NCBI GenBank assembly: GCA_963580455.1
Contig: OY756970.1
Location: forward strand, 20,646,001-20,710,000
Length of the DNA: 64,000 nucleotides
DNA from: Euonymus europaeus
Lineage: Eukaryota > Streptophyta > Magnoliopsida > Celastrales > Celastraceae
Direction: 5' to 3'
Made by a program: the position numbers and the translations under genes. The notes under the pieces were generated by a model. That model saw only the letters and a program-made list of their open reading frames with translations. It did not search any database and was not told the DNA's origin. Of this stretch, positions 1-11,394 are shown in pieces. How positions within the stretch are numbered: the first letter of the stretch is position 1; every line of letters starts with the position of its first letter.

Positions 1-1127
1 TTCTGAAATTGGTGCCGTAAAATTGACGACTCATCGGAGTAATCATTTGTATATTCGGGATCATCAGACCTTGAAACAGCCATGGTTTCCTGACCATGGG
101 GACCTTTGTTCTCAGAGATTAACATAGGGCTACCTTCTTGCCCACTTTGTACAGAATGCCCAGCCCCATCAGGACTAAAATTACTCCAAGAGGGGCTGTC
201 TGAAGGGCTTGTTTCAACTGACTTGCAGTAAAATTCATGCCTAGCACGAGCATTACCTGAATCTACATCCGAAACGTCATGGCAGTATTCACTTGATTGG
301 CTGCAAAAACGCTTCACCAAATTCTCCGCCTCTCCATCACTACTACATCAGTAAATAGACATTAAATGTCACCCGCCAGAAAAGGGAAAAAAATTGAACA
401 AAAAGCATTTGCCAAAAAAATAATGTCGTTTTTTGGGCTCAAGATTTTTTTTTCCCGACATATTTGGACTTTCATGGTTGAATATTCGACAAACAAGTCC
501 AAATGCCAATTCAAATATCAAAATTTCAATTGTCTGCAAAAGAACCGTGATATATACAATAGCAATAACAGGATACCTAATAGGAGAGTCAACATTCTCC
601 GGAGGAAGATGATTACAAAATGAGATCATACTCCTGCCAGTTGCTGTGTGAGGAGAATCGTCACGATTTTGTATCTCAAGATATTGGGCAAGATTACTCC
701 GCATCAATTTGCTACTGATGGAACAATCCATTTTTTCACCAAAAAAACACGGTGATGGTTGTTCAGAGCTGTCCCGGGGAGACCTAAAAGGATCCACTTT
801 CTCACTGTAATTCTTTCCGTCTTCATGGGTTAAATGAATCCCATCACAGAACTTGCAAGACCTAAAGTTATGTCCACCATCGAAATTCTTGGCATTATCC
901 GATTCATAGCCCCATAGACACTTGGCACAGAACCACCGACCACACCTTTCGCAATGGTATTCATTAGAAAACTTGGTGAATTCTATTTCACACTCACAAC
1001 ACATTTTTGCAGAGTTATTGGACATTTCAAAATCACGAGACAAACGGGGTTGATCACTTGTTCCCCAGGAAATCCAAGACCTAAACTTCTCCAACAGATA
1101 TAATCGAGAAGGATCAGGTATTCCCAT
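1..1127 (-). CDS. FAB1: FAB1C/D-type 1-phosphatidylinositol-3-phosphate 5-kinase, 5' exons (partial)
   Basis: This is the N-terminal part of a plant FAB1 kinase, the enzyme that makes PI(3,5)P2 from PI3P on endosomal and vacuolar membranes. The ATG is at 1127. Coding exon 1 runs 1127-577 and ends at an AG|GTATCC donor. The next exon starts at about 342 after a TGATGTAG acceptor, stays in frame and runs off the left edge. The protein opens MGIPDPSRLYLLEKFRSWIS, as FAB1C-like proteins do. Cysteines near residues 43, 46, 59, 62, 67, 70, 91 and 94 form a FYVE-like zinc finger. It reads NEYHCERCGRWFC and lacks the basic RR/KHHCR signature, so PI3P binding is doubtful. This matches what is known of the Arabidopsis FAB1C/D clade. 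The acidic, serine-rich stretch that follows is typical of the family. The chaperonin-like and kinase domains lie outside the window. Family call is firm; C versus D is not. Confidence 0.85.
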
Positions 1128-2000
1128 AGAAAGTAATTACCCAACAATAGTCACAACCAGTTCCGCCTCTTCAGTATACTCTCAACTTTCTCTGTTCTAA
1201 CTCCTATCTTCTCCTAAATTTAGTATATTAAATTTTTCTTTTCCAGAAAAAAGCCAAAAATCTAAAGTATACTTGAATGCTCAGAATATGAATTCCATGA
1301 AAGATTGGTATGATAAAAGGTAACACCCAAAATAAAAATGGTGGGTGGCGATTTCAGTGTGTTAGGAGCTTACAATTGACGAGTTTCCCGGTTCAAGTGG
1401 TTTAAAAAGGGAAAGAAAATCCTCCTAGAACCACAAAATATATCCAAGGAGGAACACGAGGGGTAAATCAGACCACGAGATTCGCAAATCTTGATAGTAT
1501 ATACACCAAATCTTATCACAATAAAACCACAGATTTGTCACAAAATCAACAGAAACGGAGTTTCCCTACATAGAATCAGAGTAACAAACGAACCTGAAGA
1601 AAATCCTAAATCTCAGAGAGACGGTAATGGATAACTAACCTAATCCAGAATCATCAAGAATGCATCCATGGATCAAGGTGTAGCACCACCGAAATAAAAC
1701 CCCCCCAATCCCAATCAAAGTCAAAATCAAATTAATAAATTACTCAATCAAGAACACAAAAGGGAGTCACAAAAGCGAAGTAAACACCAACTGGCTGAAG
1801 AAAAGACAGAGAGAGATTAAATGCGAGGCAAAATGAGGATCAAAAGGAGGAAGAGAAGAAGTACAGCCAAGGTTCCCTTTCTACCGGAATCGGCTCGCAT
1901 ATCTATAACACATTCCTCCTCCATCTTTCCCGGCTCCCCTACTTTCATCGTCCCCCTTCGCCACTCTCTCCAATTCTATATTATTATTATTATATGACAT
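1128..2000 (-). promoter_or_regulatory. 5' UTR, probable leader intron and promoter region of the FAB1 gene
   Basis: No coding potential is seen upstream of the FAB1 start. On the minus strand a donor-like ATTAG|GTTAGT lies near 1636-1645. Acceptor-like AG sites follow pyrimidine-poor sequence at about 1215-1260. These suggest a leader intron of roughly 400 bases, which is common in plant FAB1 genes. The assignment is inference from splice signals only. No clear TATA box was identified. Confidence 0.4.
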
Positions 2001-2062
2001 CTACCCTTTAATACTATATATCGATTGGTCTTCAAATAAAGCACTATGACACACACATACCC

Positions 2063-2118
2063 TCTCTCCTCTCTCTCTCTCTCCCCGCACTTGCGTGTCT
2101 CTCACTCTCTCTTTGGTT
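2063..2118. repeat. CT-rich microsatellite
   Basis: A run of CT/TC dinucleotides, interrupted by short non-repeat bases, continues as ctctcactctctct. It lies just upstream of the FAB1 leader. On the FAB1 strand it is a GA tract. Confidence 0.7.
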
Positions 2119-2839
2119 AATTACAGGTTTATGCATTTTTGATCCGTTGGTTTGGGGTTTGTACGAGAGTGTTAATGGTCGGTTTTATTTTATTTTTTTA
2201 TATATTTTAGTTAAATTGTCTAACGGATTTTCGATCAATATATCAATTTTTGATCAGTTTTAATGTTAAATTTATCAAACAAAATTTTAAAAAAATACCA
2301 AACGATTCTACTTTAATCGGTTTCGATTTTATCAAATTTTTTTGACAATCCTAATTTGTACTCTATAATTTATTTATTATTTATAGGGACCTTTCTCCTT
2401 TTTCCAGTCTCCAATAATGTCATTCATTATTTCATTCCTTGTATTTTTTTGAAAAAATTAGATAGAAAAATATTCATCAAATCAAATATACCTGCTAGAA
2501 GCTCGGGAACTGCTGCTGTAAATTTTGTCGCAAGTCTGACGGTGTTTCTTATTTTCTTATCTCAAATAATAATTAAATTTGCAAAATATATTAAATATCT
2601 TAAGTTTATATTTAATGGTCCAAAATTTTATATTTATTTCATGTTCAATTTTATTTGATTTGGGCAAAAAAAATGACTCATAATTTTCATCGTAGCGTAA
2701 CTATTTGTTTTTTTTAAAAAAGACTTATGTAAGTGGTGAAATAAAACTCAGTGACCAATGACATATTGCGTTGTAAATTATAATCCTTATCTGCTGCTTT
2801 TAAGGGCAGAACATTATCCATTTAATTTAATATTTATTG
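2119..2839. other. AT-rich intergenic sequence, nothing recognised
   Basis: The stretch is AT-rich with homopolymer runs. The only open frame of note (2356-2658) is a low-complexity hydrophobic translation of AT-rich DNA with no recognisable domain. Confidence 0.6.
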
Positions 2840-2858
2840 TCTGTAACTTTTTAATCTT

Positions 2859-3074
2859 CGGTTTGGGGTCGAGAAACCGAAACCCGTCTGCCAGTTCCCT
2901 GTCCTGGGAGTCACTGACAGATGTAAGTCGCAGGATGTGCAGCCTTACGGTAGGGACCACCTGCCGCTTTAGAAGTGGTCGAATGCCTCTACGAGGGTTC
3001 GAACTCACAACCTCCACTTCCCCCGTTAAGAGTTTTGACAAGGTGGGTACCGCTCAGTCATATGTCCTGGGGGC
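2859..3074 (-). mobile_element. tRNA-derived SINE, copy 1, with perfect 19-bp target-site duplication
   Basis: Read on the minus strand, the 216-bp element begins with an A-box-like ATGACTGAGCGGT. It then has a B box GAGTTCGAACC, the two internal pol III promoter elements of tRNA-derived SINEs. It is flanked by a perfect direct repeat TCTGTAACTTTTTAATCTT at 2840-2858 and 3075-3093, which is the target-site duplication. A second copy at 55931-56139 differs at only about five positions over about 205 bp. The 3' end carries no poly(A). It ends in CGGTTT-(9 nt)-AAACCG, a short inverted repeat able to form a hairpin. Confidence 0.9.
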
Positions 3075-3093
3075 TCTGTAACTTTTTAATCTT

Positions 3094-4516
3094 AGTTGGT
3101 AAGCATCTGCGTAATGAGGAATTTCCTTTTATTTAATGGCGCCTTCACAGTTGACACAGGTATGATACGCGTATATTTTAATTACTTCATGGATTTAGTT
3201 TGTATTTAAATATTTTTTCACTTGCAAGTTGCAAATGAGTTTGCGAGTGACAGCTTGACTCAGACATCCAAATTCGAGTCACAAAAAAGGTGTAATTGTG
3301 CGATTTTATTTGAGCCCTTGCGCCTACTCTTGTATGAGCTTGGTTTGTATCACCTATATCCTCACAGGCTTGATTTAATGGTATGTCGTATATTGTACTT
3401 GATACTTTGTACATAAAAAAAAATCACTCGCATGCGTTTATTGGCGTGCGTGTGGGACTTTATCCTAAGTAACTGTAGCCTTGATGGGCTCGGTTCAGCA
3501 AGTCAAATCTCGCAGAGTAATGTTAGTCATCCCAATACAAAACATTTTAAAGTATTCATATTTTGTTATATGATAGTAAATACATCACATGATTTGAAAG
3601 CAATTTCATGATTCATGATTCAAAATTCTAATTTATGAGTTACATCTCTATTAGGACACTTTTGGGATTTTTTTATTTGGATATTTAGCATTTTTCGAAT
3701 CTCGCGCCCGAATTTTGTGATGGTCTATATTTTCCTTTGCCTTTATTAATTCCTTTAGTTTTCCGTATTAATCCAACTTTTTCTCAATTACGTATATGAT
3801 TATGACTTAAATGCGGGATCATGAAAAAGGGTCAATATACTTGATTTTTCACTAATGGTACAATACACGTGTGAAGTTGTGCGAGCGCGAGTCAAGTGGA
3901 GTATTAATTAGATTATCTCGTGACCCTTATTGCACTTGCATTGGCTAGTCACAAAATTAAGGTCACGATCATGATTATAAATTATTATGATACTAATGAC
4001 TAAAAACAAATCACACTTGTTAAGTTCCAAATATGCTCTCTTGGTGTTTAATTTGGAGCAAAACTCAGATGCTCCATAATGTATATAATTAAATAAGTTA
4101 GTATAAGATTGTGTAGAATGGGTCTGGTAGCATTTAGTTTGGCAAAATATGGGTTGGTGAGAAGAAAACATCTGCGTGCAAAAATGTACAGAAAGGTATG
4201 GCTTTTTTATTCCTCATTAATTTTATTAATTAATACACTCTGTATAGTTGGCTCTTTCCCTCGTACAAAAAATACAATTTCTCAATGCACCCAAAATTAT
4301 AGCGTGACCAAATTGGTATGTGTATATATATATATATAGCATAATTTTCCATATCATATTGTACAGGTTGATTTATGAAAATCTCGAACCGATGGATACG
4401 TTAATATTTTTATAACAAAATATCGCAGATACGATCAAACCGAAGTTTAATCATTAAATTGCGAACAAACTACGATTAAATCGCAATCAAATCGAGGTTA
4501 AACCTTTACGATGATA
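3094..4516. other. Intergenic DNA, nothing recognised
   Basis: AT-rich sequence. Open frames at 3187-3416 and 3908-4339 look like chance frames: they have no domains, overlap on opposite strands and are rich in low-complexity codons. A short TA tract occurs near 4323-4338. Confidence 0.5.
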
Positions 4517-4768
4517 CTCTCTCCATCCCATAAAAATAGTCTTACATATTTTTTTACACATATTAAGAAAATCTAATTAATACAATGAGAAAATTAAATT
4601 TTACTTGTATACTTCGTAACATATATTTAATTGATGATTTTTTTGTGCTAAATAGTCATAGAAAGATGAAAAAAATTAAATGGGAATTTTTTTAAAATTT
4701 AATTAATTAACTATATTTTAAAAAATATAACCAAAGTATAATTCGAGATGGATAAATATAGAAAGTAG
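4517..4768. mobile_element. Stowaway-type MITE, diverged, TA target site
   Basis: The left terminus reads CTCTCTCCATCCCATAAA, close to the Stowaway/mariner consensus CTCCCTCCGTCCC. The right terminus ends GAAAGTAG, an imperfect inverse. TA dinucleotides flank both ends (4515-4516 and 4769-4770). The interior is AT-rich and non-coding, about 252 bp, the usual MITE size. The termini have diverged, so this is an old copy. Confidence 0.6.
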
Positions 4769-6940
4769 TATTATTTTGATGGGACGTTCATCCGAATAAA
4801 CACTGAAAAAGAGCAATAATAATACTACAATTGAGCCGCCCTGCACAAAATTCAAAATTCATGGTGGAATCAATATTCATGACTCATGTCCACGTGGAAG
4901 TGCGTGTTATTTTACTTTTGGTTTTTGATGGTATTTGAAGATTCGATGGCCTCTCTCTTTCTATTATGCTTTTATTGAATGCTGATCGTCAAATGAGGGC
5001 TGCAAAAGGCCCCCACAATATTGAATATATACCATCCATTCTTTAAGATCCTAAAAATACCCCTACTGTATCTTATTATTTCCAATAGTCAACGCGTGAC
5101 ATTGATATTGCTTTGATCGATTGATGAGTTTCTTATTAGACAGCACAAAATGCTCCCAGAAGCTATGATGTTGCTATGGTGTCATTGTCCACTTTTTTGA
5201 AAATAATTGTACCTTAAGCCAGAAAAAAGTTGAATTAGGCACTGTAACGTTCTTGTCTCACTATGGTATTTGGTAATTACGTTCCATTAAAGAACTGAAT
5301 TATTATGTAATTGGTCTCTCACGTCTCTAATTTTCACTCAATCTCATTTGTTATCTTTAATTTGAACCATTAATTTGGTGAGCATCTTATCTTGATCATG
5401 TACTTAGTGATGTTAATTATATAGTGCATGCCTGTTGAACGCATTATCATGTTGGGTTTGGCATGATAATTGACTAATCAAAGGAGGGATTAAATTTGTC
5501 ATGCGTGGTTAAGGATGACTTTTTTTTACTAGTTTTCTTTTCTTCTGAAATCATGTTCTCGAGATTACATTTTCAAGCATTTAGAATTTGATTATAACTA
5601 ATAACTAATAAGTTGAAATTAAAATTTGGTGTGTCTCCTAACGTAATTTGTTAGGAGGGAATCTTCCCCTCTAGAAGTTTGTAAGTTTGATTCTTGCCGA
5701 GTCTACACGTATGTGTACTTTTCATGTGCTTTGATTTACACATCAATGGCCCAACTATTATGCTACATGTATGTGCGCACTTCCCATCAAAGCTTGAATG
5801 TAGATATAGAGGGCGGTGATAGACGGCGCCATTATAGCACCTTTATCTTTCCACCCTCTTTTGTTATTGCAAGTCGTCATTCCAATTCAGGCGCGCTGAT
5901 AAATGACTCATGGCTAGATAGTTCAGATTGTTCTATTTCATTATAACATTGTTTACGATGTATAATATATAATAAAATATGATATTTTATTGTAAATTTA
6001 TAATAAAATAAGACAACAAAATAAGTTATTTTATATGACAAATTTAGGACTGGGTCATATAATATTTTTGATTTTGATTTTGTGTTAGAAGATATATGAT
6101 TCACGTCATGTACCAACCAATACAATTCTCTATGAATTAAATGTCGAAACAACGTTGTACGACTCATGTATTTTGTTGATTCTTTATGGTTGGTTGAGTA
6201 TTAGGTTGGAAATTCAAAGTTTGAAACAAGACCAGCGGCTTTTCCAGTCTTAATTGTAATTCTTACCCAAGAAAAAACATGAAGAGTATCCTCCAACCAT
6301 GGTCATTAACTGTTTCATCGTCAAGAAAACACGACGGATCAGCCTTTGTGATTTGGAGAAAGAAGAATATTTATCTGTTGAAAAGGCAAAAAGGTAGACT
6401 TCACATTCAGATGCATTTTCCAGGCCGGCTGCCACTGCTAATACAAGGAAAAAGTGGGAAGAAAATACAAATATGAACCAGTCACAGACCACCTTTTATA
6501 CATCACAGAAAAACTTTATCAAACTTTACGGTAATTTAAAGTATTAACAACCACCATTTTACAGATCATGTTCTGAGATATTCATGTCACCTACACCGCC
6601 ACCTGATAGAAATTCAAAAGGCGATTCCTCTTCTTTTTCATTACCTTATTTTCTTTCTTAGTCATGATTCATGAACACTTGACAGAGTTGGATAATTCAT
6701 CAAAGAAAGAAATAAGTTGTAGTTTAAACAAAATCAAGTTCGCTTTGTACGCCGTCCAACTAGAAGGGCGAGCTCTTTATAAATTTTGAGGGAGATGTCA
6801 AGGGCTTTTACAGAATGAGTCATCAGCGCACCACTGCAAAAATCAACATCCAAGCTCAATTTGAGCAGCACTAAAACACGCAACTAAAACCACATGATAA
6901 AATTAGATTGTCTTTGCAAGCCATCTTTGGCTAGAGTGTT
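4769..6940. other. Intergenic DNA, no gene recognised
   Basis: No domain-bearing frame was found. Frames open on both strands over 6250-6492 resemble neither each other nor a family I know. They may be a decayed exon, but nothing supports a function. Confidence 0.5.
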
Positions 6941-6997
6941 TTCCATGTCATTCCTATCTCGTAGGATATGTCGAATAGAAATGCTTTGCAATTGAAG

Positions 6998-7340
6998 CAT
7001 TAATAATCCAACTTTATTTTCCAATTGAGCAAGCCTCCATGGGGATCACACACTCTAGAAACCCATTTGAAAGCATTGAGCGATTCTATCTCCAACTCAA
7101 GTCCCATAATATTGATATCAGATGATGAGATTGATAATTCCAGTGCTTGTTCGATTGCTACTAGTTCAGCCTCATTAGACTCCATTACGCCAATATAGCA
7201 GAGAATATGCATAATATATTGCCCACTACATCCCTAAGTACACCACCTGCTCCTGACCTTCTAGGCTTGCCTAGTGAGTCTCCATCAACATTCCACTTCA
7301 ACCTATCAGAGCACGAAGGAGACCATTGGGAGGGAGAAGG
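6998..7340 (-). pseudogene. LINE RNase H-domain remnant (RVT_3 type), frameshifted
   Basis: On the minus strand the upstream part reads LKWNVDGDSLGKPRRSGAGG. A shift of frame then leads into GVMESNEAELVAIEQALELS, then LEIESLNAFKWVS. These are the successive motifs of the RNase H domain at the 3' end of plant non-LTR retrotransposon ORF2: xxNVDGxxxG, the acidic NEAEL helix and the IESDSxxAVxWV strand. The frame change near 7205-7220 and the lack of reverse transcriptase upstream show that it is a dead fragment. Confidence 0.75.
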
Positions 7341-9650
7341 GGAGGATCTTCTATGACTGGACTAGCACTTTATACTGTCTGCAGAGAATTGCAGCTGATG
7401 ACTGAGGTATCGGAAATGAGGATCAACATTGTAGGACCATAATTGAAGATAATAAATGTTGACCGCTACTTTCTTGTAACTCTGCCGCCAGTTTCACCGT
7501 ATCTATGTCAAGAGGGAAGTGAAGTGATTCCGCGAGATGCGAACAATTAATTTAGTAACAGATGTTAAACGGCTCATCTACCCGCGAAGACGTGAATATT
7601 ATACTAGTGTGCTTATAGGAATGCACACCATCCATGGATGGAAAAAGAAGACATTCACGTTTGAGCACACATAAAAGTAATATCTAATTCAGAAACCATA
7701 TGCCCCTTCTCTAAGAAGCGATTTATATGCTTTCAAAGTGAAATTGTAATGCCTATATGAACGCTACGACACAGAGATTTATAACGGATGCTAGTTTAGC
7801 CTGCATCCAATTGGATCGTCTTGTCGAGGCCGATTTCAATAAAAATAGAATAATTCGTTTTAAGATAGAGTAATTCATTTCTTCCGTGGTTCGAATCCTT
7901 AGTCTCATGAACGTCTGGTTGTCGTGATCGATTTAAATAAAAATAGAATAATTCATTTCTTTTGTGGCTTGAATTCTTGATCTCATTCATAGTGAAAGAG
8001 GCTTTATCAATGACATTATGGGCTGGTCCGTTTAAAAGTCTTTGGACTCAACAAGAACAAGGTCCGGCCCATAGGCGCTTTATGGACCGGCTGGAACAAC
8101 ACGTCTATGAACGTTTTACTCAATTTTGCAGCCCATTAATTTGGGCTTATTGGGGTCAACTTTAAAGCTTTAAACCCATCTAAAGCGAAAGTAAAATAAG
8201 TCTTTCATTCCAAACGTCCAGTCCCATTGAAGAGAGAGATTAAAATCCTTTTTCCTTGAATCTAATCTGCCAGAAGAACAGATTAGTGTTTTTTTTTTTT
8301 TAAATAACTCTTGATGGTCGAGTTGGGCTATATGTGTCAAAACACTACTTTATTATTAAAAAAAGTAAGAAAAATATTTCCATGATAACGAACTTGAATC
8401 CTTCTGGCACAATTGTCATTTTTTAATGGTAAGAAAAGACAACCCTTTCACCAAATCTAAATATTTAATAATATTAATACAAGCCTCGCTAACTTATGTT
8501 GAATTTTCTCTCAAAAAAAAAAAAACTTATGTTGAATTCAAACTACATCTACTGATGCGGCCTTGTCAACAAAGGATGTTTGTTCCTTGATAGCTCCTAT
8601 TTTGTGGGCTTTTTCTTTTTTTTTGAAGGATTACTAGTAGCAAATAAAAAAGATGATCCATTAACATTGAATTGTGACAGTAACTCTTCGCAAAAAGGGG
8701 AAAAAAATAATGAGCGGCCAATTTTGTTGGAGGCGGAAGAATTTATGGATGGAGTCACAGTCAATCAGTTTCAAAGTTGTAGGATTAAGTGGTTCGTTGG
8801 TCCATCTGGGTCTGGGTTTTCATTACCATCACTAGTCGGTTTTTGGGCGGCAGACTAGATCATTAAATTCAAGATATGATATCCTACTTAACCATTTGAG
8901 AGAGCCATAAATTTTAACTACTCATGTTTAAGATATTGTTCATTTTAGATCATTCCATTTTCTAAATGTATCGGCCACACTATTTTATTATTTCTAGATC
9001 ATCTCGCTTAATGATACTTAACTCTATGTAAAAGTATTTTGGTGTGGTAAAATCATGAGTTTTCTTATACCACGTTTATCGGCTCCGAGGAGGCTCAAAG
9101 CGCTTGACTAGAGCCAGTATTATTTCCTGCCTCCCTCCTTGTAGTAAGTAGTAACTAGCAACTACAGTCACAGAATCATGAAATGTTGACCCCGGCCAAC
9201 AAACAACGTTTTTAAAATGGTTTGATAAGTTAAAACGGTAGTTGGTGGTGAAGGGTTTGGTAATATATACCAACTCACAACGCTTGTTTCCAACTATAAC
9301 ATCAGAGAAAGATTTGGGACGAAGTTGACAATTAAAATGACTGAGAGGAGAGTGCTATATAATACAATAATATTTCAGGTTAAATTAATTATGGAAAATT
9401 AAGACACCATAGCATTATCAAGCGAGTAATTATTCAGTGGTTCATGTGCATTTTCACATAGCACATTCAACGGTGTGAATGATATCCATATGAGAATGAT
9501 GTCAATCAAAAAGTAAGAGATATAACATATATTAATGACAATCAAACCATTGAGTGTGCCACAAGTGATATCCATCAGGAATGAGAAGGGACTAAATGAT
9601 TTCACCATGAAATTATTTTGACTCTAATCGATCTCAACCATCCAAGTGAA
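7341..9650. other. Intergenic DNA with a local imperfect direct repeat
   Basis: No gene recognised. At about 7836-7905 and 7936-7988 the motif aataaaaatagaataattc followed by atttctt and a ttgaat-type box is repeated imperfectly, a short local duplication. A frame at 8580-8858 is open but resembles nothing known. A weak T-rich tract is at 8289-8301. Confidence 0.45.
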
Positions 9651-9654
9651 TTAT

Positions 9655-10660
9655 AATAAATACATAATATAATTAATTAGGACCCCCACTCGAATGGCTA
9701 AGATTCAAAATGAAAATAATTACATGGTGAAATTATTCTAGCCCCTCCCATCCCATATGCATCCGGACGATTGAATAATTTCTCATTATCTAGCTAGCTA
9801 GTTCTCTATTGGAAACCATATTAATTAGATCACATTGAGAAGAAGGGGAAAAACAGATTTTGAGGGGTTTGGTATTTATATATATATACACACACAGATA
9901 TAACGGAAGAAGTGAAGAAGAGAAGTGAAGAAAGCTTAATGAAGGTGCAACAGCAAGTGTGTAGACGTTATTCAATTCAGGGAAGGTTTCAAGTTTCAAC
10001 GGCTGTAGATACACTAAAATGCCTAAAGCTTCACTCTTGGGATTACATCATTGGGTGTGATACATGAGATTCGCATCGGGATGAGAGTGACTAAAATGAT
10101 TTTACCATAAAATTATTCTTACTTTGAATCTCAACCATCCAAGTGAATCACAATAAATACACAATATAAATTGAGACCCCCCACTTGAATAGTTGAGATT
10201 CAAAATGGAAATAATTTCATGGTGAAATCATTTCAACCTCTCCCATCTCAGGTGCATTTGGAAGGTTGAATAATTTCTTATTATCTAGCTAGTTAGTTCT
10301 CCATTGGAAAACCATATTAATAAGATCAAATAAAGAAGGGGGAAAAAACAGCTTTTGAGGGGTTTGGTATATATATATATATATATATTACAACGACTTC
10401 AACACTGAAAGAGATTGAACAATGACGACAGCTGGAACATACATATATATACACACACAGATATAATGGAAGAAGTGAAGAAGACAAGTGAGGAAAGCTT
10501 AATGAAGGTGCAACAGCAAGTGTGTAGACAACATTATTCAAGGAAGGTTTTAAGTTTTAGCGGCTGTAGATACACGAAAATGCCAAAACCTTCACTCCTG
10601 CATGCGGGTACCCAATTGCACCAACTTCCATTATCCAATAGAGTCCAGGACTAAAATATT
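9655..10660. repeat. Tandem duplication of about 0.45 kb carrying a short conserved frame
   Basis: The segment at about 9675-10025 is repeated, with indels, at about 10155-10590. Shared landmarks occur in the same order. They are the block ending tgaataatttct, a (TA)n tract plus acacacacagatata, then gaagaagtgaagaag, gcaacagcaagtgtgtag and cggctgtagatacac. Copy 2 has an extra roughly 60-bp insertion inside its TA tract. Both copies can encode EEVKK-SEESLMKVQQQVC. Copy 2 starts with an ATG at about 10466 and runs 62 codons to a stop at 10654. Copy 1 has ACG in place of that ATG and a different frame afterwards. I do not recognise the peptide. Confidence 0.75.
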
Positions 10661-10699
10661 GTTTAAAAATAAGTCTCTAGACTCAATTCAGCTGTAGCA

Positions 10700-10860
10700 A
10701 ATAAAATTTGGAGTACTCCTTAAACTCAGGACACTGTGTCTCACACTTGTCAGTTGTCACTGGAACACTCTTAATCATGAAGTAATACTCCTTAAACTCA
10801 GGACACGTCTCTCACACTACTCCTTAAACTCAGGACACTATGCCTCACACTTGTCACCGG
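10700..10860. repeat. Three-copy local repeat
   Basis: The phrase actccttaaactcaggacac, followed each time by a tctcacact-like motif, occurs three times (about 10713, 10790 and 10820). It is a short degenerate tandem repeat of no known family. Confidence 0.7.
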
Positions 10861-11277
10861 ATCACTTTCGTTCAATTACTAAAAATGCATGAAAACGATT
10901 AATGTTGCTCCAACTACCTACCCAATTGAAAACAAATAAATTAAATGAAAAAAACAGTCATTGATGAGCCTATGTATAGGGTAATGAAGTTATTTTAATT
11001 ATATGGTAAATGGGGAGTGGGATCATGTGAGATAAGACACAAGGAATGCATACAATGCACTCTCCTCGCTACTCTATCAACACTCATATTCACACGAGCG
11101 TAGCTAACCTCGCTTTTTTTTTCCTCGACATTTTTTTTCTTCATTAAATTAATTCCTCATTTCATCTACTCACCCTCTATATCTTTCAGTTTTTGACTAT
11201 TGACCGCTTAATATTAATTACGACTTCTCTAGAGAGAAGGAAAAACGCACGAGTGCCACCCGTGAGTCAAAGCTCCT

Positions 11278-11365
11278 CACGTGTAAAATGTAGCAGATAC
11301 ACACACTCACACGTATGCTTTCTCTTGCAAGTATCCGCTCTGTCATCCTTATCTCTATAAAAATA
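11278..11365 (+). promoter_or_regulatory. Promoter-like segment: G-box and TATA box
   Basis: A palindromic CACGTG G-box is at 11278-11283. It is followed about 70 bases later by a strong TATA box CTATAAAAATAG at 11354-11365. This is the ordinary spacing of a plant pol II core promoter with a bZIP/bHLH site. No long reading frame follows directly, so the transcript may be non-coding or may encode a short peptide. Confidence 0.55.
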
Positions 11366-11394
11366 GGCTGTACTCATTACATTCTCATGGCCAT

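Noticed and set aside
2859..3074. Functional tRNA gene
   Set aside because: A and B boxes are present, but the cloverleaf cannot be completed and the element has target-site duplications, so it is a SINE head and not a tRNA gene.
2758..3081. Open frames on both strands over the SINE, and again at 55922-56197
   Set aside because: Both pairs of frames are translations of the same SINE sequence; the shared peptide reflects repeat identity, not a protein family.
6250..6492. Overlapping frames on both strands
   Set aside because: No family resemblance and no gene signals; a decayed exon cannot be excluded but cannot be supported.
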